A stretch of DNA of 64,000 nucleotides. It comes from Coriolopsis trogii (lineage: Eukaryota; Basidiomycota; Agaricomycetes; Polyporales; Polyporaceae). The notes beneath the pieces were generated by a model that ran no database searches, was not told the origin of the DNA, and was given only the letters and a program-made list of their open reading frames with translations. The DNA lies in the NCBI GenBank assembly GCA_020543525.1, contig JAHYIO010000003.1:1302001-1366000 (forward strand). The letters run 5' to 3'. Shown here piece by piece: positions 48,783-64,000 of this stretch. The translations under genes and the position numbers were made by a program. Positions within the stretch are counted from its first letter, which is position 1; each line of letters begins with the position of its first letter.

Positions 48783-51073
48783 TCACTGCTTGACGAGCTT
48801 CTCGATGGCGTCCATGGACAGGGCTGCGCATTCGAACAGACCGACAGACGTAGATCAGCAGCTGTCATAGAAAGAGACGAGAATAGGACCGAGGGATTGC
48901 TCCCGTCGACGTGCACTCACACTTGGGGCGCTCGATGGGGAGTCCGAGGGCTACAATCACGTTGCGCAGCAGGGAGAGATCAGTGAGAAGCCAGGACGAT
49001 GTGCGGAAAGTCACGGCTTCACGTACCTCTCGACCACACGTACTGGGTGAGACAGCCGAGCGCTGCGCGGGAGGGTGCGGATGAGCGTCATGCCAACGGA
49101 AGACATTTGGAGAGCGCGCGACGTTACCTCTCGAGACACCGAAGATGACCGTGTAGTACTGCACAATGATTTGTCAGTGACGTGCGCTGATTTTCTGTGA
49201 GCGAGGCACTGCTAATCACCTTGAACTGAGTGAGACCGTAGTGGTACAAGACGCAACCTGAACAGCCGGGTGAGTGATCGCGAACCGTTACCCGAGACCC
49301 ATTCGCAGGCGGCTCACCAGATGCGGCGTCGACGTTCGGGTACGGGTTCTTGGTTTTGCCATGCTCCTTGAGAACATCGGGCGCGACCTCGTACGTCTAT
49401 CAATGCACGTCAGCACCTGTTGTTCGCCTAATTGAAAACCTATCCTTGACCTTCTTGACCAACTGGACGATCGGGTCCGCAAGCAAGCTTGGCCTCGTAT
49501 CGCAGAACTCTTGGAGAGCGATGAAGCGCGGGTCAGGGTTTCTGAGGACACCGTGACCGTATCTGCATAGAGATTTTGAGTCGTGTGACGCGAATGACGG
49601 AGATAGCGCGTTACATACCCAGGGACAACCTGACCACTCTTCAAGGTCTTCCAAAGGAAATCCTTGATGTTGTCGTGGGTGATGCTATCGCCGAGCTCCT
49701 TCTGCATGTTCATCTGCCACCTCAAGACTTCCTGATTGGCGAGACTACGAGAGATGCGTGAGTGCGGCGTAAGGCGGATGAGTGCAAAGCACGTACCCGT
49801 GCAGAGGTCCAGCGAGGGCGTACAGGCCAGCAGCATACGAGAGGTAAGGATCCGCCAAGGTCGACCCCACGAGATCTATCATTTTTCGGTCAGGGATGAA
49901 GGCCACACCCGTGCGTGACACGTACGAGAAGTGTGAGCGGAAGCATTTCCACCCTCGTGGTCGCCGTGAATGGCAATGTAGAGACGCAAGTACTCGGTAA
50001 GGTCATAGTTGTCACCGAAGCCGAGCATGTTGGCATAGTTGCCTGGTATACAGTGTGAGGAAGTTCATACGAGCTCATGAATAGTAGGTAATGACTCACC
50101 GACAAGATCAAGGTCCTTGTTAATCTTCGGGAGGGGCTTGCCCGGGTTGTAGACATTCCGGTAAATCCGAGCAGCCAGTGCAGGGAGCTTGGCAAGCAGA
50201 TTCAGGGAGTCTTCCAGAGCATATGTCCAGTATTCACTCTTCTTGATGCCACGCTCATATGCGGCTTGGAACTTGCTATCTTGGTTGAGAGCAGCTACGC
50301 CCATACCTAGCTGGGTCATGGGATGGAGGGTGGGAGGCAGACTTTGGAAGCATGAGCTGGGCAAGTAAGAGAGGTCAAGCCCGGAGAACCCACGAGTCAA
50401 TGAGCTTCTCGATGTACTCTGGCAGTTCACCCTGTTCCGCAAGCTGACGAGAGAGTTGGCGCGTCTCTGCCTCCGTAGGGACCTTGCCGGTGAGGAGCAG
50501 CCAGAGCATACTCTCCGCAATGATCTCCTTGCCACCGGGAGCTGCTGGGAGAGCCTTCTGGCAATCTGGAATCGTAAGACCATGGAAGCGGATACCCTGG
50601 TAGAGCGCACAGTCAGTCGGACTATTCACGATCGTGTGGACGAGCGGCATACCTCGTTTGGGTCCAGGACAGATGCTTCCCATAGCATCGCCTTCAGGCC
50701 TCTCATCCCGCCTACGACATGTTCGACCTACATGCGCCAAGTATGGATGTTGGGGACGATGCCGGTGCGGGGATGATAGGTACACACCTTCACGTCGCCG
50801 AGGACGGCTTGGCCATGCTCGGTTTTCTATGCCACCAGTCAACGACACATCGAAAGGGCAGCGTCAATGAAGACGTACGAGCTGTTTGAGCTGAAGTTGC
50901 TTCTTGGGAACGACTTCTTCGAGGACCTCTCTCACAGTCTAAATGTCGCGGTGAGCATGCTTTGCACTACTGACACAGCAGGCCGAGTCTGCTCCAACCT
51001 TGGTGGACGCGAGCCGACGCTGAGCGAAGCCGCGAGAGAACTGGCGGGTTGTGTACGCACTGCTCCTGAACAT
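48783..51073 (-). CDS. CIT1: Citrate synthase, mitochondrial
   Basis: Condenses oxaloacetate and acetyl-CoA to citrate, the first step of the Krebs cycle. ATG 51073 gives a basic presequence, [20 protein letters not shown], ending LAST, joined to [33 protein letters not shown] and [23 protein letters not shown]. The open frames hide this because about twelve introns split the gene, several exons coding only 10-15 residues ([22 protein letters not shown]). Active-site parts: [24 protein letters not shown], the signature [31 protein letters not shown] (first catalytic His), [17 protein letters not shown] (second), and [13 protein letters not shown] followed by the Asp region. The tail is [22 protein letters not shown]. 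All catalytic residues are present. A peroxisomal isoform is unlikely given the presequence. Confidence 0.95.
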
Positions 51074-51421
51074 GGTGTACTCTGGGAGGTAATGCGGGGT
51101 AGAGTGCGGGGTAAAGAGCAGGACGAGCTGCCCCGCACTTTCATATGCCTGGTTCGTCGCCGACGCGCCTGGCCCAACGCGTCGGCAGGGGCGCGTGACC
51201 GCCAATCCCTATTGCCGGAAATGGACCGGAACTCGGAACCCGGCAGGACCCGGTCACGGATTCCCGCAAGCGCTCGCTCGCTATGACGAGCGTCTTATGC
51301 TTAGGTAACGCCTTGCCCGATCGGTGCGTGCCACGCGACCGAGGCGGTCACGACAAGATTCGTGTCAGTTTGCCAGCAGATCGTGGCCTAAGCACGTCTC
51401 TCTTCTCCATCGCCCGCCGCG
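51074..51421. promoter_or_regulatory. Bidirectional promoter, CIT1 / SEC66
   Basis: 348 bases between two divergent ATGs. GC-rich with CGG/CCG motifs and without a TATA box that I can see. No further element is identified. Confidence 0.45.
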
Positions 51422-52265
51422 ATGGCCTCCGTCCTCGTCCCCGTTCTCTATGTCTTCATTGTCTTTGGCTCTCTCCTCGTCTTCAGCTCCTTCTACCGGC
51501 GAAGAAACGCACGTGAGCATCCGTGTCTGGCACTCAGTGCTATGACGCACAGCTGATCTTGCCGCGTCACTTCAGGCAAAGTATTCGAGCCCTACTTTCC
51601 TCAGCACCATGAACGAGATGTCTACTTCTCTCTGCTCCAAATGTCCGACCCACCTGCACCCGAAACACTCTTGAAGGCTGCTCTCGTCCGTCGCGCCATG
51701 ACAGATGTTACTCGTATTATTCGCCTTCGTGAAGACAAGCCTGCACTTCAGAACCTCCTCCAGAAGGGCTCTATCGGTGACGATCTCTGGAACAGTCTTC
51801 TCGCCGCAGAGAAAGAACTCGAGGCCGAGATTTTGGAGGTTGCCGCAGAGGCCAATGCATACGTGGAGGGATGGGGCAGTGTGATCTTCCAAACCGCAAC
51901 TGAGATGATGCACAATGAGAAGATGCGTTCGCTCGTCGAACAAATCCCTGCCATTCGTGCTGAAGCTGGTATGTGATGTCCTCGCCCGTCCGTGATGGTA
52001 TACCTATAAACACCATGCAGAGCGCAAGTATGGCAAAATGCCTCTACCCAAGCTCACTGTTGAGCATGCTCCACCTGCGTCTTCCTCCCCTCAGTCTTCT
52101 GCTATTACCCCGTCAACGCCCCCGCGCCCGGTAACGCCGGTCTCAGCCAAGTCAAATGGTCTCAGCCCGCCCAGCGTCGGTGGTGACAGCGGAGTGATGA
52201 GCGACAGCGACCGATCAGAGGCCGCGTCCCCTTCTTCGCCACGCCCTGCGAAATCTGTGAGCTAG
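51422..52265 (+). CDS. SEC66: Sec66/Sec71, subunit of the Sec62-Sec63 translocation complex
   Basis: Membrane protein of the fungal ER that, with Sec62, Sec63 and Sec72, drives post-translational import of secretory proteins. Start MASVLVPVLYVFIVFGSLLVF is a luminal tip plus a single membrane helix, followed by the basic SSFYRRR stop, giving type III topology with a cytosolic body. The conserved cytosolic part follows the first intron: FEPYFPQHHERDVYFSLL, then PPAPETLLKAALVRRAMTDV, RIIRLREDKPALQNLLQKGSIGDDLW and EANAYVEGWGSVIFQTATEM. A second intron precedes ERKYGKMPLPKL. The last ~70 residues are Ser/Pro-rich and disordered, longer than in yeast. Two introns in total; about 245 residues. Confidence 0.93.
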
Positions 52266-52575
52266 ATCACTATCTGCACACAATGGGTTCCTAATGTCGG
52301 ACCACTCTCGTAGACTCCGTCGAAGAAATCAAGGAAGCGGAAGTAGCTATACATAGTCGTCATTATTTCCTTGTTCGATGTTCGTACTGTGGCCAATACG
52401 ATTGTGGGAGATGGTGTACAGTCGTTTACGCGGGTGGCAGCCGTTATACAGTGAGGGGCTAGAAAGTTAAGAGACAACAGAAGTACATGTGATGGACGAA
52501 CCAGATGCAACTATAGAAAGACGCGACAAAGAGGTGACTCTGTCTACTGGGATAGCATGAAAACAAGGAGCCCCA
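52266..52575. other. Convergent spacer, SEC66 / USP7-type gene
   Basis: 3' regions only. No additional feature seen. Confidence 0.5.
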
Positions 52576-56883
<4,308 letters not shown>

Positions 56884-58262
56884 AGTATCGCTCTATGACG
56901 CACGCTAGTCAGGGATGGAGGTTGAAAGAAACAGTCGCCGATGCATACCATGACAAAGTAAGAGGAGAATTCAATCCTCTGGCTGCGAATGAAGTACACT
57001 TGCTCCGGAAGTGTCTGAGGGATGGAGAAAGAGACTGGAGGACGCGGATGATACGCAAGGAGACTTGCACTGGTCGACGCTCCCCGCGCGCACGAGAATC
57101 TCGCCGACGGTCCGTGAGAACGAACTACTCGAATGGGCCGATGACAAAGAGGGACTGTGCCTCGTTCGCGTCAAACCTTCATTTTCTTTCTCTCATCCTC
57201 CGACCTCGGTCTATGCTCACGACCACTCGGTGACGAGCTCTCGATGAGACGGAAACCTGTGGGGAGCCTCAGAGTAATGAGGCCCCCGGCTTGTTTTCCG
57301 TCTCTTTGCAAGCTTCTCTCCAGTGCTCATTCAACCACCACACGATCCTTAAATTGTCTCGACAGGGAGGTGTTACCACCTCCACCAGCCTTTCCGCTGT
57401 CTACTGTCGTGTAATGAGTCAAAATCGTGTAAGATCAAGCTGTCCAGGCGATGGTTGTTGCCAACTCTGTTCTTGAGTAGGCAGCTGGGGTCTCCCTCCA
57501 TCCCTGGTAGCGTTCGCAGGAGTGTTTTACAGGACTTCGGCCGCTCTATAGAGCTTCAAAAACGTTGTCTGACGCACTCTTGCATACACACTCTTCATGG
57601 TTTACGAATATAATCATCAGATTGAATGTAAATTTTGATTCTACCGATGCATGTGTGTTGAGTGATACCTTGACTGTCTCATCATTAGATTCATGCATCT
57701 CGAGAGTAATGGCCACGTACTAGAACTAGGGGTCTATCGTAGAGTGGAACTCACGTCGCGCCGGTCACCACGTCTTGTGCTGTCAGGTGGGTGCATACAA
57801 TGACACAACTTACCCGGAGTCTGTGCAAGTTTGTTTGCACCTCGAGCCTCGAGGTCGTGTACCAAACTGATGGAGTCCGGTGCTTTGCAAGTCCGGACAT
57901 TGGGGTTTACAAGACTAGAGAGTTTGAATTGAGGAAGGTAGGAAACGGGAGCTGCTAGCAACAGATTGACAGACGATACTACGGTCACCAGTGGGATTCA
58001 AGAGAAGACGGAGAATTGGTAAATGAAGCTGAGATGAACGCGGGATAGATGGAATAATGGACGGGCGACAGGCGCGTTGTGAGAGGCGATACGTAAGAGA
58101 CCTCCGCAAGTGGGACTTGGTTCAAGAAGGCCCGCGCCCTTGAGCCGCCTCATGTCCACACACGCCTTCCCTCCCTCCATTCTTCCCCGGCCACCCACTC
58201 CGTAGCAAGTCGGATCTGGCTCCGGTCCACATTCTTTCTCCTGCGCTCCCTCTCCGTCCACC
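56884..58262. other. Divergent intergenic region, USP7-type gene / disordered-protein gene
   Basis: 1.38 kb with no gene recognised. An AT-rich patch at about 57600-57650 stands out from the GC-rich background. A likely TATA or initiator for either gene could not be assigned. Open frames at 57000-57410 resemble no known family. Confidence 0.5.
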
Positions 58263-61200
58263 ATGTCCAGCCGTCAGCGCACGACGAGCTCCTCGCGCAA
58301 GGACAGCTACTGGCGACCCAGCGACTCCGACTCCGACCGCCCTCGCCAGACAATGGCGACCACACAGCGTCATAATGTGGACCCAACGACTGGCGCAGAG
58401 GCACCCAGAAAACACCGCAGCTCGCGACGGGCCGACCCTGCAGAGGCTCTCGATCCGTCAGCTTCGTATTCTCGTCACCATCACAAGTCCTCGAGCAAGG
58501 ATAGATCCTCTACAGCTCAGCAGCCCTCGTATTACACGGTACCCCCATCTCCCAATCCCTCTGTACAGTACCAGGCGCAAGACGCATATTATGATTTGCG
58601 AGCGTACCTCAAGAAGAAGACTGACAAACGCAGCCCTCGCTCTCACGAACAAGGACTCTCTGGTGATGAGACGAAGCCGTCGCGTTCCGGTCATCACTCC
58701 AGCCGCAACGCCTACCCCTCCGCGACATCATACGCTCAACCGAATGCGCAACCATACTCGTATGAAGCACCGACTACTCATTCCACGCGTGACCCCACGT
58801 CTTCATCAAGGCACCACCGAGAGAGGGAGAAGGATAGAGAGAAACATAGCCATAGCAGTCGCGATCATCCCGAGAAGAACAAGACGCGCGATGCCGCACC
58901 AGAGAAAAGTGAAGATCGAGAGCGGCGCAAAAGGCGCGAGAAGGAGGGAGAGAAGGACAGGTCGTCGAAGGAACGGCATAGGGAGAAGGACAGACACCGA
59001 GATCGCGAAACCCGGGGAGTCACAAATGCTCAACCAGCCGATGTTGCGGGTGTCAATCAGGGATACGTGCAACACTCTACGGCACCTCAGCGGTCAGCAG
59101 AGCGCGTCCCAGCGTCGTATCCGGTACGTGGCTACGCTGTGCCAACTGTGTGGATTTGCCAACAATCGTCCTGGTCTTCAGGATTATCGCCCGCCCTCGA
59201 CGCAACCACAAGCTATCACGTACTCCACAACGACCCCCGCTGCGACGCCGTGGTCAGGCTTAACTTCCGTTGGGCGGTCAGCCGCCGTCCCCGAAACGGG
59301 ATATCCTTATGCGTCCGACAAGGAGGATCCGCCTCTCCCAATCCCTCCGCCGGAGCGCCGACGTGAGAGAACATCTTCCAAGCCTCACCGTTCACACCAT
59401 CACAAAGCATCGTCACAACACGCCGGGCAGGACTCGGGTATCTCGAGCAGCGAGCAGGAACATTCATACATGGGTAGAGTGAGTTTGACGTCGTGAATGA
59501 GGGCATGATCGATCGAACTCAGTTTCAATGCAGCCGCGCACCGCAGATAGGCACCACACCAGTAAAGAGCAAGCTAGTGTCCTCCAACGTGGGTATTCTT
59601 CCGGACCTTCGGGCAGCGAGAACGAGAGAGCTCCCACTGTCCAAAAGGAGCGTGTACGTGCGTTCACATCTTGTGCATCCGTTCAGGGACTGATCGGTGT
59701 ATAGCGCAAGCATCGAACGCATGGAGAGTCGTCCCGACACAAGTCGAAGAACGCTAGTATTGACGTTCAGCCTGCTAATGGACCAACTTCGAGCCAGGAA
59801 ATCGCCAGTAGTTGGTACTCGAAAGTAAGTCTCCTCCGCTCAACAACGTACCAAGGTAACCCGAACTGACTTGCTGTTTCTAAAAGCACCAGAGAGACTC
59901 GTCTGGAAAGTTTGATATGTCTGGTCCCGATGCCTCTGCCCAGAGATCTGCCAATATGGCCGCTGCGTCCGTCATGCCTGCACCTGTGCATCCATCAGGC
60001 AAGCCTACAATATCCGTAGGTCTGACTGCATCTCAACGTTCTGCACCACGATTAGTCAGTATTCGCGCTGGTCAGGGTCCGCCAGATCCACAAACGAGCA
60101 GTGCGCTCCAGAAGATCCTGTCGGGGACGACGCCAACTCGTCAGCCAGACCCCTTGCCGGCACAGTACCACCAGCAATCGCAACGAGACCCCGCTGTACC
60201 TTCACAGCCTCACGGCGCGACCGGGTACACCGACGCTTACCTAGGCAATCATCGTGCCTCTGGTTCGTACCAGAGCCACTCTGCCGGCATGGTTCAGTCG
60301 AATCAACTCGGCGTTCCTGATGTCGTAGTGCGACCTCCGTCGACGGCGCCAAACTCACATGACGCACACGGTCTACGCGCAACAGCTAGTTCGTCTCATT
60401 ATAGCGCAAGCCAAACGCCTGCCAGGTTGCAGGTACCAGACCATCGCGGACGTACCACCCCCGCACCTGCAACCCAATCAGCCGCATATCAGCACTCTGT
60501 ACCGCAAGCATCGAACAGTTACTCTGTGGACCATGCGACTACACATGGAAGGGCTCCTTCACACGACTTGTCCAATCGATTTCCGGTGTATGAAGACGTC
60601 GGCGCTCCTCGACAGTCTACGTCAGGGACGACGCACCCGTCCAACGCATCCCCAAGGCGTGGGTTGACTTATCCTGGCGCTTCTGCTCCTGCTCCCCCTT
60701 CGACGGTCCACGTTAACCCTCCTAACTATTACGCTAATGGTTATGATCTGCGGTCTCCAAAGCCGCCATCAGTCTCGACTATTACGCCCGATCCTACACG
60801 GTTGCAGGCCTATCCTGCTGGTACGCCTGCTGTTGTCGCACATGCAGGTTCCGCAGGCTCCTCAGCGAACACACCCAAGCAATCTCCTTCCGTTCGTCTT
60901 CACTCCCATCGTAACGGTTCGAATGATACAATTCCTCGTGCTGCCTCGACAAAACCTTCTCCTACTGGTTCCTCGCAGCAACAACTCCCGCACCGCACAA
61001 GCGCGACGATCTCACAAACTAACATCTCTTCACGACCCGACACGACGACGTCTCGCCCGCATAATGTATCGTCCGCATACCCTGATATTACTCGATACCG
61101 CTCTCCTGCACCCCCGGGATACCCTAATGCACAAGCATCATCTGCGAACAATGTAGCCCCACCTAGTCAATCACCGGCTTATGGCACTCAGCCTACCACG

Positions 61201-62667
61201 ACATTTTACGACAATCAGTACGGCCGAACTGCGAATCCCCCCACTCAGACCTCTTATGTAGCGCAGACGTCGAACGTGCAGGACTACAGCCGCTCCACCC
61301 AGTCGCTCGACTATGGGCCCCGTTCAGCAGACCCTGCGATAGGTACATTTGCAGCATCGTCTACGTCGGCACAGCGCATACCGCCGCGCGCTGCACCGTC
61401 TCCAGCTCCTACTGTGCGACCTGCACGGCTCATTGCAGTGTCGTCGCCATCGAAAGTGCCTCCTCCACTGCATTCCGCGCCGCCCGCGCCCGCTCGTGGC
61501 CAGACGTATCCCGCACCAGGTCCGACTTACAATGCTACGAGCGCGTTCCCGCCAACCCATTCACGAACGGCGTCTGATTCTCAGTACGCTGGCAGGGTCG
61601 GCCCTGGCGGTTACGCTTCTGCGAGTCTGCCAACAAGGGGACATGGTCCTCCCAGGATGAGTCTCGAACCACAGCCTGATGTCCTCCTTACGCCCTCGTC
61701 CCTGGCGCCTTCCATGCTGCCCCAGGTCACCCCCACGGTGCCCTTGAGTCGCACGACTTCGAAGAGCACTACCCAGGAGAAGAAGAGAGGACTGTTTCGC
61801 GGCTTCAGTCTATTTCGCTCTCGGTCCTCCCCGCCGAAAGAGCGTGAACCAGACGCTCCGCTGCCGTCTGCTGCTTTTCGGCAGAAGCGCGAGCGGAATG
61901 TCTCCCAGCCCACGCAACCTCAGGCTTACATGCAGGCGCAGGCGCAAGCCCAAGCGTCCTACGGCGCCAATCCCCCTGCCACGCAGAGCGCTCCTCGGGT
62001 CGCTGTTGCCGCTGCCGCTGCGGTGACGGTCCCAACGCAACCAACGCAGCAGTCTCAGCACATGCGCGGGTATAGTGCCAGTGCCGTTCCCATCGCATCC
62101 CCGAAGCCTCTTGCTGCTCCACAACCGCAGCGCAGCTCGAACGGGAAGATGTTCACGCCTTTCCGGCTGTTGTCCAGACGGCATCGCACCGTGTCTACTG
62201 CATCCGTCGAAGCAGTGGACGGCACAGTGGTATGTCTCCCTCTCCATCGCCATGTACGTAACAGGGCGACATGCTGACTCGTAATGTAGATCAACGCGAT
62301 GCTGACTGGCGGTGACTCGACGAGGAGCTCGACCGCAGGACGACCCTCGCCTCCCCTCCGCGACCCCATGACAGCCGCGCAGGAGTGGCGGAACAAGGAG
62401 GAGACTGAGCAGCAGGGCCGCGGGACGCATCGGCGGCGGCGGCCTGGGGTGGTGTTCGATGTTGGCGACGAGGTCGAGGACGGCCCTGGGCCGATGCAGA
62501 AGACCATGCGCCAGAACCTGCAAAACCTTCAGGCACAGATGGCACAGGCGCATGCCCAAGGTCAAGCACAGGGACAGGCGCAGGGACAGGGACACGTGCA
62601 GGCCGATCATGCTCAGGCTCACTCACATGCTAAAGTATCTGTGCCGGCCAGGCAGGCAACAGCTTGA
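58263..62667 (+). CDS. Long intrinsically disordered fungal protein of unknown function
   Basis: Six exons, all in phase 0: 58263-59123, 59182-59478, 59534-59653, 59705-59824, 59887-62229 and 62290-62667, giving 1,372 residues. The first exon is Ser/His/Arg-rich and carries an RS-like block (REREKDREKHSHSSRDH; SKERHREKDRHRDRET). Exon 5 is Ser/Thr/Pro/Gln/Tyr-rich, like a prion-type or scaffold protein, with no known domain. Two short stretches stand out as possibly structured or motif-bearing: KKRGLFRGFSLFRSRSSP (basic and aromatic) and KMFTPFRLLSRRHRTVSTAS joined over the last intron to TVINAMLTGG. The tail has near-perfect QAQGQAQGQ repeats. From memory, similar C-terminal stretches occur in other basidiomycete hypothetical proteins. 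A membrane- or RNA-linked scaffold is possible; I do not assign a function. Confidence 0.78.
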
Positions 62668-63057
62668 TAGTCATTCGCTGCCCTACTTGGAGGAATGTCG
62701 TTGTACGCTTGAGGCCTCGGACAGTTAAGCTTCGTTTCTTGGTTAGTGATTCTGGATCAACGGATAGAGTTTCCCTGTTATCTGTGTATGCACCTGCTAT
62801 GTAAATGTATCTCTATGTCGTCGTAGTCATCGCTGCTTGCGGGTACTGTATACATATCATAGTTTCGGATGTTTTCGTTCAGGATGTCGTTGACTGAGAG
62901 TGAAACTCTCGGCTCGAAATGGCAATTTAGACGCTAAAACGAAAACAAACCCCCGTCTGCGGACCCAAGCCCGTCTCCCACATTATGTTCTGCACTTGTC
63001 GTGTATTCAACCGTCGCCTGCATAAGTCGTCATGCTACAAAAACAACTTCAAAAAAC
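62668..63057. other. Spacer before the tRNA gene
   Basis: 3' region of the disordered-protein gene and downstream flank of the tRNA. It holds the T6 Pol III terminator, seen as A6 on plus at 63051-63056. Confidence 0.55.
63051..63056 (-). terminator. RNA polymerase III terminator of the tRNA gene
   Basis: Six T on the minus strand, starting two bases after the tRNA discriminator base. This is the normal Pol III stop signal. Confidence 0.8.
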
Positions 63058-63151
63058 TGGTTCGACCCGGGTTCGAACCGGAGACCTCCTGTGGACACGT
63101 GACTCCAAATCCGTGTGAGACAGACGTGATAACCAACTACACCATCGAACC
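63058..63151 (-). tRNA. tRNA-Val, anticodon CAC, with a 20-nt intron
   Basis: On the minus strand the acceptor arms GGTTCGA (63145-63151) and TCGAACC (63059-63065) pair perfectly in seven base pairs, followed by discriminator A. The T arm is TCCGG-TTCGAAC-CCGGG, containing the B box. The D-arm region TGGTGTAGTTGG is a good A box. The anticodon stem TCTGT / ACAGG encloses the loop C-T-CAC-A-C. Between A37 and C38 there are 20 extra bases, CGGATTTGGAGTCACGTGTC, exactly at the conserved site of nuclear tRNA introns. Removing them leaves a 74-nt tRNA reading GUG codons. A T6 terminator follows. Confidence 0.93.
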
Positions 63152-63707
63152 ATGCATAAGTCTATAGCGGATGCGCTAACACGAGCGCGCAGGCCGTATG
63201 TTCTCCCACAACTTCAAGAAAGAGAAAACAGATGCACTAAGAGACGGTTGTATACATCGACAGAAGTCAGCTCCAATGTAAGCGATGACGATGTGTGAGA
63301 GTACTGCATTCAAATGTACAACACACTCCCCTCCATCGGTTCGTGCGTTGGCCGCGGCTTGGAGCTGGCGAAGCCGCTTGGCTCTGGGCATACTCTCTGG
63401 ATGTCGCAGTAGGAGACCCCAACATAGATTCCGTGCACTTGCCGCAGAAAGCAACTCCGGTATCTGCTGCAAAGAGTGCATGGCGGCTCCTGAAGGCATG
63501 AGAGCGAGCACGGAGCAGAGTTTGGTGGAGAATAGATCAATACCAAGAAGATAGACGCCGCCGAGTCTACATATTGGCAGACGGTGCTGCGCGCCGAGCA
63601 CCGCTCGCTGAGAACGGAGAGCAGTCCAGTCTTCTCTCTTTCTTCATACACCACCACCACCCGACGTTCCCTCCCGAGCCTCGCAGAGGCATCCTCCGTC
63701 GCCCAAG
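63152..63707. other. Region between tRNA-Val and mannosyltransferase gene
   Basis: No recognised coding sequence. Overlapping open frames on both strands between 63176 and 63660 look like chance. A 5' leader for the gene at 63708 must lie here. Confidence 0.5.
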
Positions 63708-64000
63708 ATGATGACGCCTATGCGTTATGTGGTTTTGGTGCTGGCCATCATAGTGAGCGACGCTCAACCCCCCCACGGCGACCGAGACTGACCAGGACAC
63801 GTAGATCAGTCTGCACTTCATCCTCTCCTTCTCCCATGAAGATTACGGTCGTGCAACGTCCTTGTCACACCTCTCCGAGCAGTTCTCCGGTCTCAAGGGC
63901 CACCCTCCATACCAAGAGGGCATCTCAGAAGACCGCTATGTCCCTCCCAAGGCCCCCGTTCAAACGCGCAAGGCCAACGCGACTTTCGTCTTGCTCGCTC
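63708..64000 (+). CDS. GT15 alpha-1,2-mannosyltransferase (KRE2/MNT1/KTR type), N-terminal part
   Basis: Golgi type II membrane enzyme that extends O- and N-linked mannose chains. Only the start is inside the window; the gene continues past 64000. Exon 1 reads MMTPMRYVVLVLAII, followed by a short intron, then ISLHFILSFSHEDYGRATSL, which together form the signal anchor. The stem continues HLSEQFSGLKGHPPYQEGIS and VPPKAPVQTRKANATFVLLA. The last block, KANATFVxLAR, is the first hallmark of the Kre2/Mnt1 catalytic domain. The catalytic residues lie beyond the window, so activity cannot be judged. Two adjacent ATGs (63708, 63711) could serve as start. Confidence 0.85.

Noticed and set aside
58375..59496. 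A 373-codon frame overlapping the first exons of the disordered-protein gene.
   Set aside because: It is the +1 frame of a Ser/Arg/His repeat region; its last third coincides with real exon 2, which is why it looks convincing. The spliced model in phase 0 explains the DNA better.

Overview
This is a window of nuclear DNA from a filamentous basidiomycete, most likely an Agaricomycete (mushroom or wood-decay lineage). Three things point there: GC-rich coding sequence; dense short GT-AG introns of about 50-90 nt, up to a dozen per gene; and housekeeping proteins of fungal type, such as an ASN1-type asparagine synthetase, Sec66, HAL4-like kinase, fungal GT15 mannosyltransferase and a split-gene tRNA-Val. 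There is no operon, rRNA, CRISPR array or intact transposon.

Layout, left to right. 335-1939 (+) aldo/keto reductase of pyridoxal reductase type; 2494-4952 (+) asparagine synthetase; 5618-9001 (-) RhoGEF (DH-PH); 9256-10160 (+) METTL21-type methyltransferase; 10501-11212 (-) small EF-hand protein; 11496-14369 (+) spliceosomal DEAD-box helicase Prp28; 14370-20428 gene-poor tract with palindromic repeats; 20429-23732 (+) HAL4/SAT4-like kinase; 25372-27132 (-) OS-9/Yos9 ER lectin; 27979-28533 (+) AT-hook protein; 29375-31392 (-) kynurenine 3-monooxygenase; 33241-34243 (+) phosphatidylinositol synthase; 34583-38368 (+) mitochondrially targeted AAA ATPase; 38502-39873 (-) Nse1; 40180-41062 (-) phosphatidylserine synthase; 41364-43235 (-) primase large subunit; 44237-46476 (-) PP2A B56 subunit; 46801-48101 (+) fungal proline-rich protein of unknown function; 48783-51073 (-) mitochondrial citrate synthase; 51422-52265 (+) Sec66; 52576-56883 (-) USP7/UBP15 deubiquitinase; 58263-62667 (+) long disordered protein; 63058-63151 (-) tRNA-Val(CAC) with intron; 63708-64000 (+) start of a GT15 mannosyltransferase, cut by the window end.

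The genes do not form one pathway. Loose themes are the secretory pathway and ER (Yos9, Sec66, mannosyltransferase), phospholipid head-group synthesis (PIS1 and CHO1, both using CDP-diacylglycerol, 6 kb apart), genome maintenance (PRI2, NSE1) and signalling (RhoGEF, HAL4-like kinase, B56). Many neighbours are divergent pairs sharing promoters of about 250-350 bp.

I found no convincing new multi-gene system. The best candidates for something undescribed are the 6-kb gene-poor tract with its GGTCAGACCC/GGGTCTGACC cluster and 14-bp hairpin, a 36-bp near-perfect palindrome downstream of the kinase, a GC-AG intron behind a 17-nt microexon in PRP28, and three lineage-specific proteins (46801-48101, 58263-62667 and the EF-hand protein). 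Protein identities come from reading translations and recognising family motifs; no database search was run. Splice junctions were inferred by eye from frame continuity and family similarity.
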